Source: Actinernus sp. WN-2022 (taxonomy: Eukaryota; Cnidaria; Anthozoa; Actiniaria; Actinernidae). From it: a DNA stretch of 64,000 nt. Below, piece by piece: positions 8,502 through 19,488 of this stretch. Both the position numbers and the translations under genes were made by a program. The stretch's first letter is position 1; every line of letters begins with the position of its first letter. The notes under the pieces are model-generated. The model was not told the DNA's origin. It saw only the letters and a program-made list of their open reading frames with translations, and ran no database searches. The DNA lies in contig JAOWCC010000044.1 of NCBI GenBank assembly GCA_030867875.1, forward strand, positions 776,501-840,500, given 5' to 3'.

Positions 8502-8666
8502 CACTACTACTAGGTTACTACTAGGCTACTACTAGGTTACTACTAGGCTACTACTAGGTTACTACTAGGCTACTACTAGGTTACTACTAAGCTACTACTA
8601 GGCTACTACTAGGTTACTACTAAGCTACTACTAGGCTACTACTAGGTCACTACTAGGCTACTACTA
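8502..8666. repeat. 11-bp minisatellite (CTACTACTAGG)n
   Basis: About 15 units of an 11-bp repeat are present, mostly alternating CTACTACTAGG and TTACTACTAGG. It lies between the coiled-coil protein gene and the integrase gene. Polinton 2 has a minisatellite at the same spot with a homogenised variant, CTACTACTAAG. The unit holds stop codons in several frames. Confidence 0.9.
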
Positions 8667-8783
8667 AAAAATACGAAAAGAAAAAAAGAAAAAAGAAAAA
8701 AGAAAAAAGAAAAAAGAAAAAAGAAAGGAATAAGGACTGGTTGGATAGGTTCTTATTCTTTTTTTTTTTTTTTTTTTTTTTTT
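8667..8783. terminator. Purine/pyrimidine hairpin before integrase
   Basis: A (GAAAAAA)n purine run and GGAATAAGGAC are followed by GTTCTTATTC and a ~23-nt T run, able to fold into a hairpin. Polinton 2 has the same design at 42356-42429. Similar A-rich/T-rich hairpins close genes in the Polinton 2 left arm. A transcript-end or insulating role is inferred. Confidence 0.5.
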
Positions 8784-8800
8784 ATCTGTTGAAGGCTAGA

Positions 8801-9823
8801 ATGCATAGACGTATAATGGATGCTAAACTTGCGAGTATCTTCTATGGTCCTATGGGCTTCTGGAAAGGTCACGCTGCAATTGACAAGCTATCGGTAGCAG
8901 CGAAAGCATCGGAAGACGTAGCTAAGAGTTGGTTGGAAAAGCAATCTATATGGCAAGTATATCTACCACCACCAAAACACATTCCACGTCCGCATTGGAC
9001 CGTATCGAAACCAAATGAAGTCCACCAAGCTGATTTGATATTCTTACCACACGATCGACCTGGGCGTGGACGAAAGCTATACAAGTACGCTTTAGTAGTA
9101 ATCGATGTAGCTTCTCGATACAAAGAAGCCGAACCTTTAGCATCTAAAGATAGCGGCGAAGTTGCTGCGGCATTCGAACGAATCTACAAACGTAGTCCAC
9201 TCGAATGGCCAAAGACGTTGCAAGTAGACCCCGGTAGAGAATTCATGGGGCGTATGTCTGAAACGCTAGAACTACGTGGTACGAAAGTTCAACGAGGCGA
9301 GGCTGGTAATCATAGAGCGCAAAGCTTCGTCGAACGAGCAAATAGAACGATAGCTGAAAGATTGTTTGGATATCAATACGCAAAAGAGATGGTACTTACA
9401 TCTGAAGGATCGAATGCACGTAGTAGAGAATGGGTATTGAGGCTTCCTGATGTTATCAAGGCTATGAACAATGAAGTTACTCGACTTACTGGTAAAGAGC
9501 CTTCAAATTCTATAGAGACACAACAAGTAAACATAAAGACTCCTACATATTCTCGAACTATTGGATTGGATGAAAAGCGACTACCATTTGACGTTTTAGT
9601 TCGATATCTCTATGCATCTGGAGAATTGGAAGGTGGAACTAAACGAGCGACTGATCCTGTATGGAGTTTACAGACATATTATATTTCTCGAAGTGTGGTA
9701 TCATCGAATCAACCTGTTCTATACTATTTAGGAAAAGATGCACCAAAGCGAGGGTTCGTTCGTGAAGAGATACAAGTGATACCACCAGATACAGAACTAC
9801 CACCAAAAGGTATTCTAAGATAG
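8801..9823 (+). CDS. Polinton retroviral-type integrase (rve, DDE)
   Basis: This 340-aa integrase would insert the element into host DNA. The catalytic triad reads D78 (HQADLIF), D143 (VDPGREF) and E179 (SFVERANR), giving the canonical D-D-35-E spacing. The N-terminal 60 residues could form a helical DNA-binding domain, but no clear HHCC zinc pattern is visible. The C-terminal region (PVWSLQTYYIS...GFVREEIQV, about 275-325) resembles the SH3/chromo-like tail of Polinton integrases. The start at 8801 follows the poly-T tract; upstream in-frame codons only encode Phe runs. It overlaps the converging polymerase gene by 9 bp. Confidence 0.93.
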   Translation: MHRRIMDAKLASIFYGPMGFWKGHAAIDKLSVAAKASEDVAKSWLEKQSIWQVYLPPPKHIPRPHWTVSKPNEVHQADLIFLPHDRPGRGRKLYKYALVVIDVASRYKEAEPLASKDSGEVAAAFERIYKRSPLEWPKTLQVDPGREFMGRMSETLELRGTKVQRGEAGNHRAQSFVERANRTIAERLFGYQYAKEMVLTSEGSNARSREWVLRLPDVIKAMNNEVTRLTGKEPSNSIETQQVNIKTPTYSRTIGLDEKRLPFDVLVRYLYASGELEGGTKRATDPVWSLQTYYISRSVVSSNQPVLYYLGKDAPKRGFVREEIQVIPPDTELPPKGILR

Positions 9824-12800
9824 AAGCAAGTCACAAATAAAGTCGTCTATATCTTCATCCTCTGTAATGACGTTTTTACGATTGTAGGATAGTGTATCGA
9901 TTGCGTTCGATATTATATTGCTAATAAAATCGGCTACTTCTTCACTATCTGGAAAAAAGTCTACATGACCGTAGGCTATCGTATCTATTCCGTTTGCTAA
10001 AATACATCTCTTACTATCGAATGGTGATAGAGATACTTTATTCATATGTATGCCATACATTCTATGACCTTCACTTCGAAGCATATCCATACCATGGTGG
10101 AACACTTTCTTGTCTAGTAAGCACTCCTTGTATTGTTCATGTCGAATACGATGTTTCACAACTGCCTTCTTCGTACCTTTAGCTTTCCGAATCTCCCCAC
10201 CATCTACTTTCAAGATCGAGTAGAGCTTTGATCGTAGTCCAACGTATTCAACAATGGGAATACCTCCACATTCGTCTTTCATTTTACCAAGTACTTTCTT
10301 GTTGGATACGTCGTATGATGGATGGTCTTTACTGTAGTTGCTCGTATCGTAGAAACGTTTAATGGCTTTCATGTCTGCATAGATATCCTCAGTTTCGATG
10401 TGTAGCAATAGGCTATCGGTATCTGTATATAGTAGATTACAACGTTGTCCATACTGCTGATTGAGCTCGTTGTAGTAGAAGTCATACATTAAATGTTTTG
10501 AGAGATCTAGAATCGACATTCCAACATATACTGGACGGTTCAGTAGTAACTTGCTTTTGTAATTATGTACGGCGGCTAGATCATTGTCAAAGATCGTAGA
10601 GCGAGCATAACTAGGTTTATTCAAGAGACGTTGTAGTCTGATTCCTTCTGAGGAGCGAATTAGTTTGATATCTACACGCTTTCGTAGATTCTCCATTGTC
10701 TTACCAAATACACTATTGTTCATTAATTTGTAGAGTTCCTGCTCGAATGGGCTCTTCGCTTGTTTTCGTAATTCTGTATTCATTCGTATGTATGGCTCCA
10801 TCCATGGTGATTGATCGAATCGTAGTGCTCTATGGATCTTTTTCAAACGCATGCCAAGAGATAGATATAGTTGTAGATTGCGGTAGTGGAGCACGTATCG
10901 TTCTTTGTTATACAAGTTAGGTACAAGCTTTTCCACTTTCAAGGATCCATTTCCTTCGTATAGCTCCTCGAATAGATTTGTCTGATACTCTGAGAACCAA
11001 GCTTTATTCACTTGCATTCTTTCAGGAGCTAACGGATAGCTGTTATGCATATCGTGAAGTTCTCGAGGGTATTCAAGGTCAACTTCGAGGATGTAACCTA
11101 CATCGGAATCGGTTGCAAGAATGGTGATTTGCTCTTCCGTTGGTGTACACCATTCAAAGCCCCCCGTTGGTAGTGGCTGACTCATCGCCCATCCATATAG
11201 GTTGTTGGCATCAAGATAGAGTATATAGCTATTTGACTTATCGGGGTCGAAATCGGGCACGTTTGGATTGTTTGCCTTGGCCTTGCGTTGAGACACCATG
11301 GATATACCGCCACGTAAACCTTTCTCAATGAATAGATGCATGTCGTAGTCGGTTAATAGTTCAAGCTCCGCTCCGGTCTTCTTCAACAACGCATCCCACG
11401 ATAGACCAGGACTCGTATAGTAGTGAGCTGGATCTAATCCGTAGTTTTGCATACATGTTGCACGAAAGGTCTCAAATACATCTGCTAGAAGAAGTACGTC
11501 AGTTTGGAGGTAAAGATCGTGGTAGTCACCTAATGTCTTACAATCAAATACGTTCCAAACTTCTAATGCATGTTCATAATCTTCATCGGATATATCCTCT
11601 AGGCTTAGCTTGCTATAGAATGATTCTTTCGGTGGAAGAGAAGTCTCAGTGAATCTATCCCAAGAGTCCATGTACTCATATGGATAAACGCCTTTGCGTA
11701 GTAGCAACTTGTTTTTCTCTGGGTCTGGTGTATGCTTTGAAGTTTGTTGAAAGGTGTCTGGGGTAGAACTTGCTACCAACTTGTTAAGAGAGGATGGTAG
11801 AAATTGTATGCTATCGATGAACCGTAGGTTGCCAAGTGAGAATGAAATGTATTTCTCCATATTATTTGGAATGCAAGAGATATCGCCCTCTGTCTTGGAA
11901 ATAGATTGCATCAGTAGGTGAGAATCGTATCCACGTAGATTGTGGAATACAACTGGGATGATAGGTGAGATACGTAATTTGAGATTACATACCTTATGTG
12001 CTGCGCCTCGGAACTCACCTGAGATATGACAGTGGTCGCGTACTCTATCGTTGTCCAATAAAGGCTTCTCACAAATATGACAAATCGTTGCTTGATCAAA
12101 ATACCTCTTGTTTTCCCGCGACATACATAGTGGTTTGGCTACTATGTCTTTGATCTTTCTTTCTTCATCTTGTAAACGTAATAGAAATCGCTCGATCGTA
12201 TCTATACCTCGATATAACACTGGTGGTTCGCTATAGCCATCGGAACGTACGATGATGTAGGAAAATCCGCAAGGGATATGTTCTTCTGTTTTCAACGTAT
12301 TACTTTTCGTTGGGTCTTGGGCACGTACTTCGATCTTGGTGGTCAAAGCCTCAAGGTCTGCATAGATGACATAGGGAACTTTGAGCTGCTTGTGTACGTT
12401 CTGAAATGATAGTTTGTTGTTTTCCTCGGTAGGCATTTCAATTCGAATGGCTCTGTCATCAACACTATTGCACTCTGGAATGTGCTTTTCGAGGAGAGCT
12501 TCAGTGGTGTATCCATGTAAGCAACGCTCACAGAAGTGTTTCCTATGTTCGTACTTCGTTTGATCGAATAGAAGTTTGTTGAAATCCTTGATCCAACAGT
12601 AGTGTTGCCGACCACTCTTTGGGCACTCTATTAACAGTAGGTTAGCGCGCTCTAAGAAGGTCTCCTTCGAGATGTGGTGTACGATCATACACTTTTCCTT
12701 ATTGTCCCAACCAAAAACATTGATGGAGATTTCGTTCTGCTTCTCGAAGCGGGGAATTTGCGAGATTGGTGTTGACGAGTCATCTACCTTATCGAAGTTA

Positions 12801-13393
12801 AACCCATCATCCTCTTGATACTTTGATGTCCTTTCGGGATTTTGTTTGATCTTACACTTCCAAGCGCGCATTGACCAACGAAAGCAACGGTTGTCATAGT
12901 TCATTACATTGATCACAGCTTTCTTATTTGCAATTTCTTTGGGTAGTGGTAAGTGTGAATTTCCACGTAGTGGCTGGTATCGGGCAATGTTCAACCATAG
13001 AATGTTGACTTTATCTACGACCCAGTTTGATCCTCGACTGATCCACTTCTCAATGTAGTTATAGATCTGAGCATGTGCTTCTACTATTACTCCACGAATT
13101 CCAGCATCGTTGGTCAAAACGGCTTGCAAACTACGAAAGGTGACTATCTCGTATACTGGACCCTCAGGTTTGTCAAGCCGGAGCGTGATGTTCAAAGCTA
13201 GCTGAACCTTAAGGCTATGGAGGTCTTGGAGCTCTTCCTCTATCTTTTCAGTAGTCTGCTTTCGTACGCCGGTTAGGAAGGCGGCTGGATCTGCTCCTAG
13301 GGGGTGGTCATCCGGAATGTCGATCTTCCATCCACGTAAATATCCCTTGATGGTCCTTGGTGCTCGTCTGAACGTTAGTATATGTTCAGCCAT
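9815..13393 (-). CDS. Protein-primed family-B DNA polymerase, type 1
   Basis: This 1192-aa polymerase copies the element. Visible motifs in order: a Cys/His cluster (CERCLHGY...HIPEC, about 284-305); ExoI with YADLEAL (about 342); an endonuclease-VII-like block (CHICEKPLL...DHCHISGEFRG...CN, about 434-465); ExoII with FHNLRGYDS (about 482); motif A with DANNLYGW (about 725); motif B with KLMNNSVFGK (about 888); motif C with YTDTDSLLL (about 988). I take ATG 13393 as start because the upstream ATG (13420) reads into the tandem regulatory repeats. It is not a close relative of the Polinton 2 polymerase even though the neighbouring genes are. Confidence 0.92.
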   Translation of the reverse strand: MAEHILTFRRAPRTIKGYLRGWKIDIPDDHPLGADPAAFLTGVRKQTTEKIEEELQDLHSLKVQLALNITLRLDKPEGPVYEIVTFRSLQAVLTNDAGIRGVIVEAHAQIYNYIEKWISRGSNWVVDKVNILWLNIARYQPLRGNSHLPLPKEIANKKAVINVMNYDNRCFRWSMRAWKCKIKQNPERTSKYQEDDGFNFDKVDDSSTPISQIPRFEKQNEISINVFGWDNKEKCMIVHHISKETFLERANLLLIECPKSGRQHYCWIKDFNKLLFDQTKYEHRKHFCERCLHGYTTEALLEKHIPECNSVDDRAIRIEMPTEENNKLSFQNVHKQLKVPYVIYADLEALTTKIEVRAQDPTKSNTLKTEEHIPCGFSYIIVRSDGYSEPPVLYRGIDTIERFLLRLQDEERKIKDIVAKPLCMSRENKRYFDQATICHICEKPLLDNDRVRDHCHISGEFRGAAHKVCNLKLRISPIIPVVFHNLRGYDSHLLMQSISKTEGDISCIPNNMEKYISFSLGNLRFIDSIQFLPSSLNKLVASSTPDTFQQTSKHTPDPEKNKLLLRKGVYPYEYMDSWDRFTETSLPPKESFYSKLSLEDISDEDYEHALEVWNVFDCKTLGDYHDLYLQTDVLLLADVFETFRATCMQNYGLDPAHYYTSPGLSWDALLKKTGAELELLTDYDMHLFIEKGLRGGISMVSQRKAKANNPNVPDFDPDKSNSYILYLDANNLYGWAMSQPLPTGGFEWCTPTEEQITILATDSDVGYILEVDLEYPRELHDMHNSYPLAPERMQVNKAWFSEYQTNLFEELYEGNGSLKVEKLVPNLYNKERYVLHYRNLQLYLSLGMRLKKIHRALRFDQSPWMEPYIRMNTELRKQAKSPFEQELYKLMNNSVFGKTMENLRKRVDIKLIRSSEGIRLQRLLNKPSYARSTIFDNDLAAVHNYKSKLLLNRPVYVGMSILDLSKHLMYDFYYNELNQQYGQRCNLLYTDTDSLLLHIETEDIYADMKAIKRFYDTSNYSKDHPSYDVSNKKVLGKMKDECGGIPIVEYVGLRSKLYSILKVDGGEIRKAKGTKKAVVKHRIRHEQYKECLLDKKVFHHGMDMLRSEGHRMYGIHMNKVSLSPFDSKRCILANGIDTIAYGHVDFFPDSEEVADFISNIISNAIDTLSYNRKNVITEDEDIDDFICDLLLS

Positions 13394-13830
13394 GGTATGA
13401 TATAATAAACTTGTAGCCACACTCCTCTAATAGGGCTGTGAAATGTAATACCTTGATCTAATATGGTATAGAAGTATGAGTAGTAAATAACGATTACGAT
13501 AATATATGTTATAATACCTAGTAATCACACTCCTCTAATAAGGTTTTGAAATGTAATACCTTGATCTAATATGGTGTAGAAATATGATGGATGGACTATA
13601 ATAGTAAATAATGATTATGACAATATATGTTATAATACCTAATAGCAACACTCCTCTAATAGGGTGTTAGAATACAATAAATTCACTATAAACCAAGTGT
13701 TCGAACAAATGTTAATATATGCTTAGCCATGATATAATACCTATAACTACAATCCTTTAATGTAATGCATAAATACGATAGTAGTAAATACTACCTTATA
13801 AACACGTTTCTCTAATAGGACGTTGAAATG
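13394..13830. repeat. Tandem ~100-120 bp repeats upstream of polymerase 1
   Basis: Diverged units carry ACTCCTCTAATAGG near 13421, 13528 and 13650, and weaker versions near 13749 and 13810. Between them sit ATGTAATACCTTGATCTAAT and ATATATGTTATAATACCTA. One unit (about 13700-13760) also repeats DNA around the polymerase start codon. They may be iterated promoter or replication sites and are unrelated to the Polinton 2 TIR. Confidence 0.7.
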
Positions 13831-14221
13831 TAAAAAATACAACGAAAAAATGAGGGTCTTATTATATGTTGTTTTTTCTTGTGTCATATGTTTTTTTTTT
13901 TTGTTGCATCGGTTCGTTGAAATTTGTTGTACGTGTCCCAGCCGTTTGCTGCTCTTTGTTGCTTTTTTGTTGCATCGGTTGGTTGAAATTTGTTGGAACT
14001 GCACCAGAACCGCTACTTCCCTTACTACTCAAAGTATTAATAAAAATAAAGTACAACATACATTATAGATATGTGAGAAAAAAGTATTACAAGAAGATCG
14101 CAATACTAGTGCATTTTGTAAGATGGATGGAAAATTGAAATATGAAAGCTTCAAGTGCAATGTGTACATTGTACGTTACACGTCTAGTAAGCTGCTGAGA
14201 ACTTGCATGGGAATGGCCTGT
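13831..14221. other. Probable right border of Polinton 1, short repeats
   Basis: No gene is seen. A ~32-bp string (TTTTTGTTGCATCGGTT then GTTGAAATTTGTTG) occurs twice, at about 13895-13930 and 13964-13995. The exact element end cannot be placed because no matching left terminus survives. Confidence 0.45.
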
Positions 14222-16266
14222 TTAAGGTTACCGGATACCTTCAGGGTGCGTTTTCAGTCTAAATTATGTAGCGCCTCGAAAAAACATCGTAGATAAATGA
14301 TCCATGTATCATTTTAAAGCTTATAACATTGGCTACAAGAATACATAAAAAGTTTTGAGTTCTTTGAAAATCTCGAATTTTCCGCTATCCCGTTTCTCCG
14401 ATCTAGTGAGGTGGCTTTCAGAAGCTCCGACTCCGAAAATATTTTAAAGTATTAAAATCTGTTTGCTTTGACGCATTTCAGAGGAATCGTATTACAAAAC
14501 CGTGTCGGGGAATTTCAAAATTCGATTTAGTTCGAAAGTTATCATGCTCTCCGTGAAAAGGCGAAAATAATCAGAGTAGATATGCGGGAAACGCCGTCAA
14601 GAGCTCCCTTTTTATAATTTTCCAATTTCTCGACACACGGTTTTGCAGCTGAGATATCAATTGACATTTTGTGAAAATTTCAAACAAATCGATTAAATTC
14701 CTCTCGAGTGGGAGCTTTTTTAAAACTCTATTTTGGTTGAAAATCGAAAGCGTAGAAAACAGCACTTAAAAAAACTAGCCGTCTGTCGTGCGTGACTCTC
14801 CAACAATTTATAGCGAGCTCTTGGCCGAATCATTTCTCATCACAGTTCAACTAAATGTTGATTTCCGATCAAAGCTACGCGCCGCATCGAGAAAATGTAA
14901 ATTAATATAGCTGGTTGTTCTAGTTTTCTTGTGTGCCTTGAAAAGTGGGAAAGACAAAAAGACGTCGAGTGTCAAAGCCAAGGTGAACGGCTGCTGGAAC
15001 ACCTAGAGACGCCTTGAATGCCAGCATAGGTAGTAGTTACTGGTTAGTAGAGGAGACGGCGATTTGCAGGCGGCTGAAACAGCACGGCAAAAGCGAGATC
15101 GTGGTGTTGGTTTCAAGCGATTCAGAGTCGCCGTCAGACTTTACGTTTCCATCTAAGCTTTCTTGGAAACAAATATTCTCTCGGCTGGCTCCTATCAATT
15201 CTTCTTTATGTTCAGATGTGGACCACTCGGCACTCTGTCTGAAAGTGAAAATACGAACCCCTGTCGGGTTTTGCGAGGACTCCCATTTGGCTTTGTAGTC
15301 GTATGCATTGTTTGGCCTTGTTTTGCTTTTCTTTTTTCTTTGTTTTCCAAGCTAATGGCATCCTGTTTGCTTTTTGGAAGGCATAAGGCCAACAACCGAT
15401 GGAATTATGGAATCGTGTGTGGGAAAAACTTTTCTCAATAAACGTAATGCGGGTATCAGCGGCCATCCCGAAGGGGCGGCCCCGGGCACCCAGAGGCATT
15501 TGTCACAGCAGCCATGAAAAATACATGCTAAAATACCTCGGGTGGGGCAGAAAATTGTGACAAAAACCCCCACCCCTTGGGCAACCTGGGCAACATATTA
15601 TAAGTATTAGAAGCTAAACGTTTTAGAAGTGTCAAAAATCTTAATAGTTTTATACAAATATTATGAATGACAATGATATGACTTACCTCAAGGACAAAGA
15701 AATCAAAGAACGTCGATCGATCGAGCGAGTCCTATGGCGAAAACCGCTGAACGTTGAGACAGCAGATTACGTGCAAACCCGGTAGGTATGTCCCCGGGGT
15801 ATTTCGACGAAAACGCAAAAGCGCTCTATTAAATATAGTACGTTTAAAACTATACACGTTGTTTCAGCTTTGCTATAGTCCTTGGACTTCTCGCTTCTAT
15901 CTATTAAATGGCCCGAGTGTGGGGCATGTTTTTGCTACAAATCCCCTGCTAAGCCCCTGGGTTGCCTGTGGGTTGCCCGGGGGCCGCCCCCTCGGGATGG
16001 CCGCTGATACCCGCATAAACATTGGTATATGAAATAAATTTAATATGCGCTAGCTTTCTCCACACCATCGTTACGGGCGAGTGAGCTGTCAATCAAACGA
16101 AACCTTTTACTTCCGGTTAAAAACTTCCTTTTGGTATTTCTCCGTCAACATTATTTTTTATTGAACGGAGTTTTTGGTATACGAGAGACTACTACTAAAA
16201 CTACATTTCTGTGTGAAAAAAAAAATTCGCCATCTTTTTCGTTTTGAAGGTATCCGGTAACCTTAA
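14222..16266. mobile_element. TTAA-flanked non-autonomous DNA transposon A
   Basis: The termini are inverted copies of TTAAGGTTACCGGATACCTT (left at 14222; right ends at 16266), and TTAA sits at both borders, as expected for piggyBac- or Kolobok-type insertions. No transposase frame survives inside. A second TIR element (15447-16016) is nested within it. Its right-hand TTAA is also the left border of element B. Confidence 0.75.
15447..16016. mobile_element. Nested GC-rich TIR element C
   Basis: A 570-bp element with inverted termini starting ATGCGGGTATCAGCGGCCAT lies inside element A. The TIRs continue through GGGGCGGCC-type sequence for about 45 bp. The interior is GC-rich near the ends, with no gene. 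Confidence 0.75.
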
Positions 16267-17684
16267 AGGGGCTGGGTCAGCGCTCATTCGTTACCAGTCT
16301 ATCGCACGGCCAAAGGCAAAATTTGATTTCCGACTCCGGGAGTACGAAATCAAACCTCCCTCCGAAGGAACCTTTCAGGAATCCATTTCCATCGCTCTTA
16401 TTTCGAACCTCTAAAACATTTTTTTGCAGGAACGTTTTGTTTAGCATTCATTCTAAATGTAGAGTATTTCATTTTTACATATTTTTTTTTGAAATTGTGA
16501 TGAATGAAGGCTCTGGAGGAAGGGGAGGTAAACGAGTCGGGGCAGGAAGAAAGAAAACGCCTGCTTTGAGGCAATTGACGAAAAAAATAAATGACCGACA
16601 CTGGAAAAGCCAACATGCTGCTATATACTTAAGCAAACAAATATTCAAAACCTGGCGGGAGCTAAAGGCCAAGGAACGTTTGGTAGCGACTCGGCCTTCG
16701 CGGCCGAGTCACTTCAAGAGTAGTTGATTGAGATTGTTGCCACACGAAACGTTTTGTGTTTGACTCAAAGTATAACAAAAAGTAACGCCAGAAGATAAAT
16801 AACATTGCCAAAAACCTTTTGCTAAAAAGCAATGTGTTATAAAACGGACAAAATGAAAGAAAAGAAAGAGTTTATTTTGCGACTTTTCTGAGCACAAGCC
16901 AAAACACACCAAAGCCAAGACAAACTCACCAGCCAAAACACACCAAAGCCAAGACAAAGGACAACCCGAACTCACCTGAAAACGTTTTCCAGAATCAAAA
17001 CAAGGTAATAAAACATACCTGAAATTTAGCTGAACCTGCTACTTTGTCGGCTCTTCAAAAATAATTATTTAGGAAACGGCGAAATTCGAGCCAAGCTATC
17101 TCACTGACTTTATTCCAGCGAAGCATTTATAAACACTTCACGAACGAACCAAGGCTTCGCAACAATTATCATGAAAGGAGGCGAATTCCAACTCTCTTTA
17201 CAAGTCTTTAGAACTCCAAACGATGGGAGTTTTCCGTTCAGCAAGGCAAGGAACGACGACTAAATTTGAAAACCGTCCGTTCAGCGTTCAAGTCAACACG
17301 GGACCAAAACCATGTTTCGCAAAATGTTGACGATTTTCACAAGAAATGGCGCCAGATTGTCCTAAGCGATGACAAGTAAACAGTCCCTAGTATTACATTT
17401 GACGAGGTGAAGAGTTTTTGTACACATTTAGCCGGACTTTCATTGCTGTATTTTCGAATAAATCGAGGTGAACTTCCGTAACTGAATTTTACTTTCTTAC
17501 ACAAAATCTACCCGCTAACATTGAAAGGGTTTCAATCTTACCCTCAACCAATCAGAAATGAGCTCTCATTGAACTGACCAATCAGATACAATGCTACTGT
17601 TGCTTGCGAAAGAAACCATTGCGATCGCAGAAGAATTTTGAATATTTATGATATGCTAATTACCAGGTGACCCAGCCCCTTTAA
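16263..17684. mobile_element. TTAA-flanked DNA transposon B
   Basis: Perfect 17-bp inverted termini, TTAAAGGGGCTGGGTCA (left 16263-16280 region; right 17668-17684), bound a 1.4-kb element. It shares the TTAA at 16263-16266 with element A. A short basic ORF inside (16500-16727) may be the remnant of its own protein. Confidence 0.75.
16500..16727 (+). pseudogene. Transposon-derived basic ORF fragment
   Basis: This 75-aa frame begins MNEGSGGRGGKRVGAGRKK, a Gly/Arg/Lys-rich N-terminus of a kind seen in proteins of some animal DNA transposons. It then runs through a charged helix (WKSQHAAIYLSKQIFKTW) and ends without a catalytic domain. It lies inside element B and is probably a degraded or exon-like piece. 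Function is unknown. Confidence 0.35.
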
Positions 17685-19248
17685 TACATGAAGTGAGGTT
17701 GAACCTAGTACCAGAGCTTTGGACGCGCGCCATTTCTAACGATCTGGTCAGTGTATTGTATTAAATCTCTTGAGACTGTATTTCAACAACAAGAATTGTT
17801 GGTCCTAGCATGCATTACGGTCAACCTCCTCCATGTACACAGTCCCTAATAAAACTTATAACTGAAGGTTTATAGATCAAACCATCAGCTCAAAAAAGGG
17901 TTAATTAATATGAATCTGCTACAAAGGCTTGGGAGCTCACAAGTTATATATATGAGAAAACTGCAGCAGCAGCCAGCAGTTGATTTTTAGTCGAAAATGC
18001 TAATTGATATGTACTGGAGATTACTGCAGCCTAGCTGGCCTCTCCACAATTTGGACTTTTACAAGAACTGGAATGTTGGACTCTTGTGTACGACTATATC
18101 ATAGGGAATGAATGCATCACTGAACCATTTACATTGCTTCTTGGAAATGTATATGCTTGAATACGAGTGGGAGCAGACAGAGTAGAGTTGTTTCTCTACA
18201 CATAATTACTGAGAACGTTTTCAACTTGTCATTACATTTTTACACGAAAGAATATCTTCTTCTTGCACACACATACCTCCAAATCTCGATATCATGTTTT
18301 AAGTTAGACTTCCACAATCGGGCAAAAAGACTGACGCAGTGATATTATCTCTCCGTACAACTGATGGCAATTACAATGTAGGTCGTGTTCTTTTGGGACA
18401 TATTCCGCCTATTCCAAAATCAGATAACCTCGAAATCTTGCAGGTATTCATCTCCCAAAATGTAGAAAGTATTTGCCACATTTAGTTCCTCATTTGTGCC
18501 CTTAGTTCTGATACTATCTGCGATATTCTTCTTTTCTCTCCAGAACACACTCCATCGCAAATCTTAGGAAACTGGACAACCAATCAAAACAAGTGTTACA
18601 ATGAGGCTATTGTGTGTCATTGTAGCCAATGAGAGCAAACGTAGTGTCGAACTTTACCACATCCCACTTCTTTGGATAGGAAGACATGGGGTGGGATCTG
18701 CACAAATCCGCGTCCACCTACATATGGTAGAAACGAAGGAATAAAGAAATATAGACCAAAGCTGAATGACAACGAATGCACCGGCGAAACTACCAACGAG
18801 ACTAAAACTGTGATGCAACGCAAACCATGGTAGACCAAAACAAAATACATACACAAGCGTAAGCGAGCACGAGGATAAAAGGCAAACAACAGCCTGAACC
18901 ACAGAGTGGAAAAAAGGATGAAATTGCCTCTACCTCTGGCGGCTGAGCGACGGCTTCATGTCGGAGGAGCAGCTGGTGGAAGATCTTGACCACCTGGGAC
19001 ATTCTGTTGAGCTGCCGGAACTCTCGCGGCTTGAGGTACTTGTCCTTCCATTTTCTTAGTACGATAAGCAGCGAAGAACGAGGTGCAGTGTCCTGACGCG
19101 AACTGTGCGACGAGCCTTGGTGGAGCTCTTATTTATACGCTTTGGAAGAGACTGGCGCGAATAGTGAGCATCCAGATGAATACAATTATTAACGATTTAT
19201 TTCAATTGGTATCAAATATAATTTGTTCTACCTTACGAGATTACAAAT
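17685..19248. other. Gene-free host DNA with a possible minus-strand promoter
   Basis: No ORF here resembles a known protein. At 19130-19137 the minus strand reads TATAAATA. About 80 bp downstream on that strand an ATG (19051) opens a short Ala/Pro/Gln-rich frame (MEGQVPQAARV, about 31 codons) in GC-rich DNA. This could be the promoter and first exon of a host or retroelement transcript, but nothing confirms it. Confidence 0.3.
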
Positions 19249-19488
19249 AGAGCGGATTTCAATTGAGTGTCGGAAGTGTTTACTAAGCTGTCCTATTGGC
19301 TGAGAAAGTAAACCAACCAATCAGAATCCAAAGTAAAACCAAACGTAAATTGGTTTTGGCTTTGCTTTGGTTTGTCATTGGCTCACAGGGAAGCCATTTA
19401 TGAGTTACTTGTGATTACTCGCTGCTATGATTGGCTGGCTGTGGGTAATTTGCGTTTGGTTTCACTACACTCAATTGCAAACCGCTCT
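19249..19488. mobile_element. MITE with AGAGCGG termini
   Basis: Inverted termini AGAGCGGATTTCAATTGAG and its near-complement (ending CCGCTCT at 19488) bound 240 bp with AT at each side. The interior has CCAAT-type strings and no gene. Confidence 0.65.

Larger units (their letters stand above)
349..13840. mobile_element. Polinton/Maverick 1, left-truncated
   Basis: This is a virus-like DNA transposon. It carries a packaging ATPase, capsid protein, DDE integrase and family-B DNA polymerase in an order collinear with the second copy at 30270-47359. The left arm is missing upstream of the C-terminal end of the TFIIB-like gene. No terminal inverted repeat matching Polinton 2 was found at either end. 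The right limit is uncertain: polymerase-upstream repeats run to about 13830 and unrelated repeats follow. All virion-block frames are open, so the loss is confined to the left side as far as can be seen. Confidence 0.9.

Noticed and set aside
8741..8800. Poly-Phe extension of the integrase
   Set aside because: It is encoded by the T run of the hairpin and is absent in copy 2; the ATG at 8801 is the better start.
18617..18889. Minus-strand 90-aa hydrophobic frame as a membrane protein gene
   Set aside because: Overlapping frames in the same place are equally open, with no family motif or conserved context.
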